From JANQIV01 sp050117315 (GTDB lineage Bacteria > Bacteroidota > Ignavibacteria > Ignavibacteriales > Melioribacteraceae), in NCBI GenBank assembly GCA_050117315.1, contig JASFMY010000184.1, positions 1 through 8,488 of the forward strand: a DNA stretch of 8,488 nt, read 5' to 3'. Position 1 is the stretch's first letter. Each line of letters starts with the position of its first letter. Of the stretch, positions 1 to 6,200 are shown in pieces. The notes under the pieces were generated by a model, which searched no databases, was not told where the DNA came from, and saw only the letters and a list, made by a program, of their open reading frames with translations. The position numbers and the translations under genes are program-made.

Positions 1-81
1 TGTTAATCTTGATACTCTATCTACACTGCTTCGCTGATATTTCATCCCTAAAGTTAATCATTTCTAGAAGCTTAAGCGACT

Positions 82-95
82 TGCACTTAAGTGCA
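82..95. repeat. 14-bp perfect palindrome
   Basis: The sequence tgcacttaagtgca equals its own reverse complement. It lies 35 bases before the first plausible ATG of the following small ORF, so it could be an operator or a stray palindrome. There is no T-run after it, so it does not look like a terminator. No function is assigned. Confidence 0.4.
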
Positions 96-130
96 TAGTT
101 TTAACTCCTTCTGTGACCAATAAAAATAAT

Positions 131-523
131 ATGATGCAAAGGACTAAAAAACCACTACTTGCCGGAATAATCTTATGTATTTTGAGCAGTCTTCTTCTAT
201 TAAGCGGAACCTTTCCCGGCGGATCTGAAAATACCTATAAGATAGCTGCGACAGATGATTTGATTGAGCTTTCCAACACAAGCGGAGATTGGGATGCATA
301 TTTTATGGAAACCGCGCATATTTGTTTTTCTGCCGACGAAACCCGGGTTGACCAGGTCAGTGACGGCATCGGCGACCATGATTCTTCTATCCCATTGAAT
401 TACAAAACCTTTACCGGTACCGGCCGGGATTTTGTTCCCGGGGACACCAACGAAACAGATGATTATCGGAATATGGATAAGCCGGGCACTGTAAATAACG
501 GCTACCCGGTTTTAGGCTGGTAG
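131..523 (+). CDS. Small secreted protein, internally deleted remnant of a GLUG-type surface protein
   Basis: This ORF encodes 130 residues from ATG 131; an in-frame GTG at 113 would add six residues but has no ribosome binding site. Residues 1-30 look like a signal peptide (Arg4, Lys6, Lys7, then a Leu/Ile-rich stretch at 9-25). Residues 36-64 (YKIAATDDLIELS, then SGDWDAYFMETAHI) match, from memory, the conserved opening of Bacteroidota surface proteins with GLUG repeats, where an 'IAT..DL..LS...WD.HF.QTADI' pattern precedes the repeats. The last nine residues, NNGYPVLGW, resemble the phrase that closes those proteins. The many repeats normally found between head and tail are missing, so this is probably a deletion remnant, although the frame is open. 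A full family member would be a beta-helical exported adhesin-like protein. No partner gene is nearby. The family assignment is by recalled pattern only. Confidence 0.55.
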   Translation: MMQRTKKPLLAGIILCILSSLLLLSGTFPGGSENTYKIAATDDLIELSNTSGDWDAYFMETAHICFSADETRVDQVSDGIGDHDSSIPLNYKTFTGTGRDFVPGDTNETDDYRNMDKPGTVNNGYPVLGW

Positions 524-747
524 GACGGCAAGGCTGCACTTACCCGGCAGCACAGCCATGGAAGCATTTTAAGAATGTTTCCTTTATTTTATTGTACACT
601 GGTTAGAATTTAATTAACTTATAATTGAAAACATATAGATATAAGGCATAAACTCTTTTTGCTAATCTAAACAGTACTAAAACGGAAATTTCAGATACAA
701 ACGATAAAATTATATTTCCCGCAAACGAAAAAACGCTTTTATATAAA
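524..747. other. AT-rich intergenic stretch
   Basis: No ORF, strong hairpin or recognisable RNA gene is visible here. A weak gctgc/gcagc pairing (533-537 with 547-551) lies just after the small secreted-protein ORF, but no T-run follows it. Confidence 0.4.
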
Positions 748-888
748 AGAGTTTCTGCAAAATTAGATATCTAAACGTTTTGTCATTTCGACCGGAGGGA
801 GAAATCTTTGAAATCATCCTCTAATTGAAAGACTTCTCACCCAAAAAACGGGTTCGAAATGACCGACTTTTTATTTTGCAGAAACTCT
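748..888. mobile_element. MITE-like palindromic element, copy 1 (complete)
   Basis: The element is 141 bp with perfect 15-bp terminal inverted repeats: agagtttctgcaaaa at 748-762 and ttttgcagaaactct at 874-888. Two inner arms also pair: gtcatttcgacc at 782-793 with ggttcgaaatgac at 851-863 (one bulge), and gagaaatcttt at 799-809 with aaagacttctc at 828-838 (10 of 11). The whole element can therefore fold into one long imperfect hairpin. It also holds the palindrome ttagatatctaa (763-774). It has no coding capacity. A second, truncated copy lies at 2254-2373 in the same orientation. I see no clear target-site duplication, so the non-autonomous transposon label is inference. Confidence 0.65.
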
Positions 889-895
889 AAATTAT

Positions 896-1143
896 TTTTA
901 ATCACGCGTAAACATACGTTCCGGACAAAAAACACACCGGTGAAGGCTGGAATAAGTGTTCCAACCAGAAAAGACACACCGGAGAGCATTGGAACATATG
1001 TTCGCATAAAAAAAGTTTCATCGGCGGAGTCTAAACATTTTTCTCAACGGGGAAAGACATGTCGGCGGAGCTTAAACATTTTTCTCAACGGCAAAAGACG
1101 CGTCGGTGAGCGTTGGAACGTTTGTTCAACGCCCGGTGAATTT
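896..1143. repeat. Degenerate 41/42-bp tandem array, about six units
   Basis: Units start with ccgg or tcgg at 937, 979, 1021, 1062 and 1103 (steps of 42, 42, 41 and 41), and a diverged first unit covers about 896-936. The units at 1021-1061 and 1062-1102 match at 35 of 41 positions; the others are looser. Each unit has a central aaacat or ggaac block, then a gttc-like block, then a purine-rich tail ending in agacac or similar. In several units the centre forms a short hairpin, for example ggaacatatgttc in 979-1020. The units abut, with no unique spacers. The 41-bp steps break any reading frame, so the array is unlikely to encode a protein repeat. Confidence 0.7.
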
Positions 1144-1175
1144 ATTGCTTTGAAAAAATTTGTTCATAAGTCCCT

Positions 1176-1201
1176 AAAAATGATGCCGTGATCATTTTTT
1201 T
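1176..1201 (+). terminator. Weak intrinsic terminator-like hairpin
   Basis: The arms aaaaatgat (1176-1184) and atcattttt (1191-1199) form a nine-pair stem around a six-base loop, and seven T residues run from 1195 to 1201. The stem is mostly A-T pairs, so termination would be weak. It sits just after the tandem array and before the leader of the DUF6261-like gene, where it could insulate that gene from upstream transcription. Confidence 0.35.
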
Positions 1202-1221
1202 CACTCAAAAACGCTAACAAT

Positions 1222-1237
1222 TCTCCTTTTAAGGAGA
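1222..1237 (+). promoter_or_regulatory. Short hairpin upstream of the DUF6261-like gene
   Basis: The arms tctcctt (1222-1228) and aaggaga (1231-1237) pair perfectly across a two-base gap. It lies about 100 bases before the start codon, in the likely promoter or leader region. Its role is unknown, and it may simply be a binding-site palindrome. Confidence 0.3.
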
Positions 1238-1270
1238 TTTATATAAAACAGTATCGTACAATAAAATCAA

Positions 1271-1297
1271 ATTATTAACCGGCTTCCGGTAAATAAT
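1271..1297 (+). promoter_or_regulatory. Leader hairpin before the DUF6261-like gene
   Basis: The arms attatt (1271-1276) and aataat (1292-1297), together with accgg (1278-1282) and ccggt (1286-1290), form an eleven-pair stem with one A-A mismatch and a three-base loop. It ends 38 bases before the ATG at 1335, so it would lie in the 5' untranslated region of any transcript starting upstream. There is no T-run after it, so it is not an intrinsic terminator. A role in mRNA stability or regulation is inference. Confidence 0.4.
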
Positions 1298-1324
1298 ATT
1301 GAAAATTACGGGAGCTAAAAAAAC

Positions 1325-1330
1325 GGAGGT
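1325..1330 (+). promoter_or_regulatory. Strong ribosome binding site
   Basis: The Shine-Dalgarno sequence ggaggt ends four bases before ATG 1335. It decides the start of the DUF6261-like gene at 1335 over an in-frame TTG at 1299, which has no such site. Confidence 0.75.
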
Positions 1331-1334
1331 ATAT

Positions 1335-2063
1335 ATGAGCACCTTAAACAAACTAATCATCTCATGCCGTATAACTGAAACTAATGGAGCGGCAAATCGT
1401 ATTATCATCAAGTTTGATGAAGGAGATTGGAGTTCCGACACCCACCTAACGGGTATTTTTACCCAATTAAAAAATACCAAAGAAGCACTAACTACAGCAA
1501 TAAACCGTTCAAAAGCTCAAAGCAATCTTGATGAAAAAGACGAGATAAGAGATACGAAAGTAAGAGGAATTTATTACCTGCTTCAAGGTTATCTCCATTA
1601 TCCCGATGAAGAAATAAAAGAAGCGGCTGTAAATGTTGAAGAAGTATTCGACAAATACGGTGTTAAAATAGTCAAAGATAGCTATGTAACGGAAAGTTCC
1701 TTAATTAATTCGATGCTGGAAGATTTATCAACAGCCGAAATGCAAACTGAAATAGCAAAGCTGCCGGGTTTGGCAAATCTTATAACAGAGTTAACAACAG
1801 CTCAACAAGAATTTGAAACCGTACGAGTTGGATTTGAGAGCGAACAGGCCGAAGAAGGTACGGAAGAAAACGCAACAAAGCTTAAGCAAGAAGCAGCATT
1901 AATAATTAACGAACAACTTATAGTCTATTTACGCGCGATGTTGCAAGTAGACGAAGAAACATATGGTACTTTTGCTCGCGCTGTTGGTCAAATAATAGAC
2001 GATACGAACGAAGAAGTTAAAAAGCGGCGCAAGAAAGAGGAAGCTGTTCCGGGAGAATCATAA
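1335..2063 (+). CDS. DUF6261-like protein of unknown function
   Basis: The protein has 242 residues and starts at ATG 1335, just after ggaggt. It has no signal peptide and no membrane segment, and is predicted mostly helical and acidic with a basic end (KKRRKK, residues 229-234). The pattern in residues 70-120, with a charged helix, then RGIYYLLQGYLHYPDEEIKE, then VFDKYG and a Tyr-Val-Thr-Glu-Ser stretch, resembles by memory the Bacteroidota family DUF6261, whose members are also about 240 residues long and have no known role. The product is likely cytoplasmic. It stands alone: a leader hairpin and terminator-like hairpin lie before it, an intrinsic terminator follows about 65 bases after the stop, and copies of one MITE-like element lie on both sides. 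It converges with the helicase-nuclease gene across a repeat-filled gap. The coding status is firm and the family call is moderate. Confidence 0.72.
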   Translation: MSTLNKLIISCRITETNGAANRIIIKFDEGDWSSDTHLTGIFTQLKNTKEALTTAINRSKAQSNLDEKDEIRDTKVRGIYYLLQGYLHYPDEEIKEAAVNVEEVFDKYGVKIVKDSYVTESSLINSMLEDLSTAEMQTEIAKLPGLANLITELTTAQQEFETVRVGFESEQAEEGTEENATKLKQEAALIINEQLIVYLRAMLQVDEETYGTFARAVGQIIDDTNEEVKKRRKKEEAVPGES

Positions 2064-2068
2064 CGGGA

Positions 2069-2110
2069 TATCCGGTATCGAGTATCAAGTATCCGGTATC
2101 AAGTATCAAG
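2069..2110. repeat. Two tandem 21-bp repeats
   Basis: Positions 2069-2089 and 2090-2110 differ at one base. Each unit contains tatccggtatc followed by a further agtatcaag, so shorter gtatc sub-repeats are visible inside. The pair begins six bases after the stop codon of the DUF6261-like gene and lies ahead of its terminator, so it would be in the 3' untranslated region. Such short repeats are prone to slippage. Confidence 0.75.
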
Positions 2111-2127
2111 ATAAAAGCAATAAGATG

Positions 2128-2166
2128 AGGCCCGCAGTTTTTTGAATTGCGGGCTTCTTTTGTTTT
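2128..2166 (+). terminator. Intrinsic terminator of the DUF6261-like gene
   Basis: The arms aggcccgca (2128-2136) and tgcgggctt (2148-2156) form a nine-pair stem with one G-T wobble, including seven perfect GC-rich pairs. A T-rich run, ttcttttgtttt, follows at 2155-2166. The position, 65 bases after the stop codon, fits a rho-independent terminator for the upstream gene. Confidence 0.8.
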
Positions 2167-2253
2167 CCGTGGAGATGCATTATAAGTCGTCTTTAATGTT
2201 AAAAACAACCGGTGAGGGTGAAATCTCTACCAGACATCTAGAACGAAAATATT

Positions 2254-2373
2254 AGAGTTTCTGCGAAGTTAGATATCTAAACGTTTTGACATTTCGACCG
2301 ACCTGCCTCGCCGGCATGGCGGGAGGGAGAAATCTTTGAAATCACACTCTAATTGAAAGATTTCTCATCCCGC
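2254..2373. mobile_element. MITE-like palindromic element, copy 2 (3'-truncated)
   Basis: This stretch aligns with 748-838 of the complete copy at most positions, starting with agagtttctgc and keeping the palindrome ttagatatctaa (2269-2280) and the inner arms gagaaatcttt and aaagatttctc, which here pair perfectly. Similarity ends near 2373, so the right inner arm and the right terminal repeat are missing. A 22-base insert (2301-2322) absent from copy 1 lies after the cgaccg motif. The orientation is the same as copy 1. Confidence 0.65.
2301..2322. repeat. 22-bp hairpin insert inside MITE-like copy 2
   Basis: Comparing the two copies of the element shows 22 extra bases here. The extra block is GC-rich, unlike its surroundings, and with one flanking G it forms a hairpin: cctgcc (2302-2307) pairs with ggcggg (2318-2323) with one G-T wobble. 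It looks like a small palindromic unit that inserted into the element, or was lost from the other copy. Confidence 0.55.
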
Positions 2374-2392
2374 TCTGCGCATAAGCGTCAAC

Positions 2393-2504
2393 TTAACCCA
2401 AGTTGATAGGCAAAATTCTAAGTTGATTCAAAATAATAGGTTATAATTTCTTCGGGGATCAACAAGAACAAATACTTGGCGGCAAATTTATCAACATGGG
2501 TTAA
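2393..2504. repeat. 112-bp element with 16-bp inverted ends
   Basis: The end ttaacccaagttgata (2393-2408) pairs with tatcaacatgggttaa (2489-2504) at 15 of 16 positions. Inside, gttgat (2422-2427) can pair with atcaac (2458-2463). There is no coding capacity. The element starts about 20 bases after the point where the second MITE-like copy breaks off, which fits an insertion or recombination boundary. It may be a non-autonomous mobile element or a structured remnant; its origin is unknown. Confidence 0.5.
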
Positions 2505-2574
2505 AAATGAATGTAGTGTTTGATAGCTCCGGCATTTAGGGTGTGTTGCATAACTTAATTAGGTGCTTCAATAG

Positions 2575-2594
2575 CCACGTGCTTCAGCACGTGG
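2575..2594. repeat. REP-like hairpin 1
   Basis: The arms ccacgtgct and agcacgtgg pair perfectly over nine bases with a two-base loop. Short GC-rich hairpins of this style recur as intergenic REP-like repeats in FCB-group genomes. No adjacent T-run supports a terminator. Confidence 0.6.
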
Positions 2595-2617
2595 AAATAA
2601 AAAACCGAATAGAACCC

Positions 2618-2658
2618 GGGCTTTAGCCCAAATATTAGAGAAAATTGGGCTAAAGCCC
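2618..2658. repeat. Inverted pair of REP-like units (BIME-like)
   Basis: The unit gggctttagcccaa (2618-2631) and its exact reverse complement ttgggctaaagccc (2645-2658) flank a 13-base AT-rich linker. Each unit also folds on itself (gggct with agccc). Two REP units in opposite orientation are the layout known as a BIME in enterobacteria. Such repeats are linked to REP-associated tyrosine transposases (RAYT), but none is encoded here. Confidence 0.6.
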
Positions 2659-2679
2659 TTTGGTACCTTCCTCTTTTTT

Positions 2680-2699
2680 CACCGGGATGAATCCCGGTG
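2680..2699. repeat. REP-like hairpin 2
   Basis: The arms caccggga and tcccggtg pair perfectly over eight bases around the loop tgaa. The right arm plus its flank, an 18-base stretch at 2690-2707, is repeated exactly at 2827-2844, where it overlaps the outer end of the large inverted-repeat element. Confidence 0.6.
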
Positions 2700-2715
2700 C
2701 TAGTCATAACAGGGT

Positions 2716-2737
2716 CGTCACGGACCATTCCGTGACG
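2716..2737. repeat. Hairpin 3, conserved in the partial copy
   Basis: The arms cgtcacgga (2716-2724) and tccgtgacg (2729-2737) pair perfectly over nine bases. The counterpart in the partial copy (3129-3146) has lost three bases, but its six-pair stem is intact. Confidence 0.6.
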
Positions 2738-2772
2738 AAAAACCTTGATATTGTTCTCAATATGAAGGGGCT

Positions 2773-2797
2773 CAGTCGAGCTATGGGACCTCGACTG
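2773..2797. repeat. Hairpin 4, conserved in the partial copy
   Basis: The arms cagtcgag (2773-2780) and ctcgactg (2790-2797) pair perfectly over eight bases, with gggg (2767-2770) and ccc (2798-2800) able to extend the stem across a small bulge. The same arms recur unchanged at 3182-3189 and 3198-3205, while the loop between them differs. Confidence 0.6.
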
Positions 2798-2844
2798 CCC
2801 TGTCTTGAGTTCTGCAACACACCCTAAATCCCGGTGCTAGTCAT

Positions 2845-3087
2845 TCCTTTTTTGCAGATTCCAACACTATCAAACGGCTAAACCCGGGTTACGGTTGTCT
2901 AAATTTTGATATTTACCTTTTATTGGAGGAAATATTATTCGAAGTCCGGTGGGACTTCCATTATGGTAGAAAAATATAAACCAAACCTCCCCCTTAAGCT
3001 TCGTAGATGCTTCATTAAATGGAGGAAATGAAGATAGTCCCGCCGCTTAAGAGGATGGCTATTGTTATGTGTTCAAAAAAATGACCC
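2845..3087. repeat. Gene-free stretch with two REP-like hairpins
   Basis: No gene is visible. A small hairpin pairs gaagtcc (2941-2947) with ggacttc (2952-2958). A nested hairpin pairs cttaagc (2993-2999) with gcttaag (3045-3051) and, inside it, cttcatt (3010-3016) with aatgaag (3027-3033). The short match ctatcaaac at 2867-2875 is the reverse complement of 2518-2526, just outside the left end of the large element. The rest is unremarkable AT-rich sequence. Confidence 0.45.
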
Positions 3088-3117
3088 GTAACGCAGATTG
3101 TTAACAATCTGCGTTAC
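3088..3117. repeat. Perfect 30-bp palindrome
   Basis: The two 15-base halves are exact reverse complements with no loop, centred on gttaac. On the minus strand, downstream of the helicase-nuclease gene, a seven-base T-run starts seven bases after the palindrome (the aaaaaaa at 3075-3081 read in reverse), so a terminator role for the minus-strand operon is possible but not canonical. It may equally be a REP-like or mobile-element remnant. Confidence 0.65.
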
Positions 3118-3120
3118 ATT

Positions 3121-3250
3121 TAAGACACCTTCACCATTCCGTGAAGAAAAACCTTGATATTGTTCTCAAAATGAGGGGTCTCAGTCGAGGTATGGATCTC
3201 GACTGCCCTGTCTTTGAGTTCTGTAACACACTCTTAAAGCCGGGGCTGCT
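3121..3250. repeat. Partial diverged copy of the hairpin-packed element
   Basis: This stretch aligns with 2707-2840, sharing long identical runs such as gaaaaaccttgatattgttc and tcgactgccctgtct. Both inner hairpins are kept (3129-3146 and 3182-3205). The end reads ctgtaacacactctta in place of ctgcaacacaccctaa, so it has diverged from the 17-bp terminal repeat. No matching left half is present. The copy ends at the stop codon of the helicase-nuclease gene, so its hairpins would lie in the 3' end of that transcript. Confidence 0.7.
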
Positions 3251-6200
3251 TAATTCATAACACAATTATTTTTCTTATCCGAATAATGGCACTTTTTACA
3301 GTGCTCTAAAACCGGCGTATAATCTTTGCTCCGGATTTTGTTTACCATATTTTTTATTTCATCTTTGAACCCGGTTAATTCTTCCCTGTTGAATTTTGCT
3401 TCAAAATAATTATCCGGGTGATTTAAGAAAATAAGTTTGCAATGAATTTCATTGACTTTTTTATTCATGCTTGCAGCAAGAAGTGAGTAGAATTTTAGCT
3501 GCGGCAGATAGTTTTCCGCCCGTTCGTTTATTTCGTCAACTTTAATGTTATCCGTTTTGTAGTCTACAATCAAAATTTTGTCGTCGTCAAAAATTATTTT
3601 ATCGATTATGCCGTAAAGGTAAAAGTCATTTATCATCGAATAAATTTCATACTCGTTTTTAACCAAACTGAAACGGGAAAGTTCATTATAAATATTTGAA
3701 GAAAAATATTTATCCAAAATGCCGGATATTTCTTCAATAGAATTTTCACTAACGTTTTTGCTTTCAAACTGATATTCATTTTCGAGCAAAGTAATTACTT
3801 CATTTTTATAATTTTCTTTGTCAAAATTCTTCTCCAAAATTTTGTGAATTATTCTTCCTTTAACGTCTGCCGCAATTTGAATCTCATCTTCATCCGGTTC
3901 TTCAGTTTCAAAATCAAAGCCGGAAAATTTATTATTAATAACTTCCAAATATTTTGAATAACCGAGGTCGTAAGTCAGCTTGTATTTTACCGGGCATTGC
4001 GAAAACATTACAACTTTAGTTGCGGATATAAATTCAGTAGATTCGCTGTGTTTAATCTTATCTAACAAAATTTCTTTTGGGGATTCTTCTTCTCCTGCTG
4101 TTTCAGCAATTTCTGAACTATCAACTGTTATATTTTTGGTTATCGGGATATTGAAAGAAATTTCCTTTGTATTACTTACTCCCTGTCCGCCATCGTTTTC
4201 CCAAAATTCAAGGTCATAATTAAATTCGTAAAAATTTTCTTCATTATTAAAACCCAGGCTTGTAATTATATTTTCTATAAATGAATTTTCTTTAACAGAT
4301 TTACTTAAGTCCGCCGATACATACAAATATTTTACAGCTCTTGTTAAAGCAACGTACAACAGCCTTTTTGATTCGGCTAAATTTTTCCTGTAGTTTATAT
4401 AATTGTAAAGACAAACTACCGGGGGCGAAACATAATCTTCAAAGTAAGAATTTTGGGGTACTTTAAAAAGCAGTCCGTACTTTTTATCAACGGCAACCTG
4501 CTTTGATCTTATACGCGGGTCTCTCATTGACTGGTTGCAGTTGAATACAAACACAGCTTCAAATTCCAATCCTTTTGATTGATGAATTGTCATTATTTTA
4601 ACAGAGTCTTCTTCGTTTATTAACGCAGCCTGACCTTCGTCGTCTATGGTATCAATAGCGGTTTTGATGTATTGTGCAAAATCAAAAAGGTTTTTAAAAC
4701 TTTGCCCGGAATAATTTATCGATATATCAACAAGCTTTTTAAGGTTTGCAATTTCCTGTTCGGAGTTGGTTTTGGAAGCAATAACAGCCCAGTAAAATGT
4801 ATCCTTTAAAATTCTATTCAACAATTCGGGAATATCGGTTTTGAATGCAATTGCAATATGTGCGTTCAGGGTATCAACTATTTTTTGAAAGTATTCATCC
4901 TTTGATGAAAACTCCGTGAGCTTGTCGAAAAAGGCTCCCCCGTTTAATAAAGAAATTTCGAAGAGATTTGCATCTGAGATTGCAAAGAAAGGCGAACGCA
5001 AAATTCCAACAAGGGCAAGATCGTTTTTGGGATTTATTAAAAACGAAATATAATTATGAACATCAAAAATGATCTGCTTTTGATAGTAACCCTGTCCTCC
5101 AATTATTGAAAAAGGAATTTTATATTTTAGAAAAGATTCTTCAAGTCCTTTGAATGAGCTCCTCTTTCTGCACAGCACTGCTATGTTTTTAAGACTTATT
5201 TCTTTTTCATTTTGCTTTAGCTCTATGATTTTTTTTGCAACTAAATCACCTTCGGTTATTTCACTTTCTTTACCGGTTAACAGGAACTCAACACAGCCTT
5301 CATTTTCAACCGCCTTTGTACAGATTAATTTTTGCGGCTTAACTTCGTTAAACCGGGGATTAGTTTCGGCAAACAATTTATCGAACAACGCATTAACAAA
5401 GGCCGCAACCTGCGGGTACATCCTAAAGCTGTGCGGTAAAGTAATTACCTCCGATTGATCGGGTGTATGCATGAATTGCTCTTTAGTGTTTTCAAAAACT
5501 TCAAGGTCGGCATCTCTAAACATGTATATGCTTTGCTTTTCATCACCCACAACAAACAGGTTGCCTTTTTCCAGGTAAGAAAGAATCGGCATAAAAATTT
5601 TATATTGCAGATCGTCTGTATCCTGGAACTCGTCAATCATTATATATTTATATTTTTCGGAAAGCTTTTTTAATACATGTTCATTGGAAAGTATTCTTTT
5701 TGTAAATAAAAGTATATCTTCAAAGTCAAGGTATCCTTCTTCAAATTTCAGCTCTTCGTATTTATCTTCAACTAATCTATAAAAGGAAAGAAGTTTACTC
5801 TTTAACTCAATCATTTTCTTCAATGCTTCATCATAACTTTCAGGTATATCAAAAAATTTAATCCACGAAAATGTTTCTTCAAGCGTTTGAATTTCACCCG
5901 GTAAATTGGGAAACTCTTTTTTATTCAAATAACCTTTTTGCCTTAATTTACCTTTGTCCGTAAGTACAACAGATAGAATTTTATTAATATGATTTATTTC
6001 CCGGCTTCCTGTTTCATGCATGTTCTTCAAAAGATCAGCCGCTTCAACTGCGCGTTCATTCCGAGGATCATTTTCAAGTACTTTTGAATTGATTGACGAT
6101 GCAGCCTCATAAACGTTTTTTATTTTACCGGAAAACAATTCATTGAATTCGCTTTCAAACAAATTTTCATAATATTTGCTTTCGTTTTGAAGGATATCAT

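Larger units (their letters stand above)
2524..2839. mobile_element. Hairpin-packed element bounded by long inverted repeats
   Basis: The ends 2534-2550 (atttagggtgtgttgca) and 2813-2829 are perfect 17-bp inverted repeats, and the match extends outward to 2524 and 2839 with two mismatches in 27. Inside lie at least five strong hairpins: 2575-2594, the pair 2618-2631/2645-2658, 2680-2699, 2716-2737 and 2773-2797. A long-range pairing acaggg (2709-2714) with ccctgt (2798-2803) encloses the last two. No ORF is present. The element may be a non-autonomous transposon carrying REP-like units, or a mosaic of REP units. A diverged copy of its right third lies at 3121-3250. Confidence 0.6.

Noticed and set aside
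896..1143. Possible CRISPR array
   Set aside because: The repeated units abut directly, vary in sequence and have no unique spacers between them; no cas gene is present.
859..1191. A 110-codon plus-strand ORF
   Set aside because: It starts inside the right arm of the MITE-like element and runs through the 41/42-bp tandem array. The repeat units change frame at 41-bp steps, the protein has no recognisable pattern, and no ribosome binding site precedes it.
1299..1334. TTG start adding twelve residues to the DUF6261-like protein
   Set aside because: No ribosome binding site precedes it, it begins within a few bases of the leader hairpin, and the ggaggt site sits directly before ATG 1335.
1229..1480. 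An 83-codon minus-strand ORF
   Set aside because: It overlaps the start of the DUF6261-like gene on the opposite strand, which has a strong ribosome binding site and family-like sequence.
2017..2208. A 63-codon minus-strand ORF with a repeated LILDTGY segment
   Set aside because: The repeat in the protein is simply the 21-bp DNA repeat at 2069-2110 read in reverse, and the ORF also crosses the terminator and the end of the DUF6261-like gene.
2524..2839. Riboswitch or known structured RNA
   Set aside because: The hairpins do not match any riboswitch or RNA family I recognise, and the long inverted ends fit a repeat element better.
3980..5673. Several plus-strand ORFs of 72-102 codons, and one minus-strand ORF of 63 codons
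   Set aside because: All lie inside the helicase-nuclease gene in other frames, and the helicase motifs fix the real frame.
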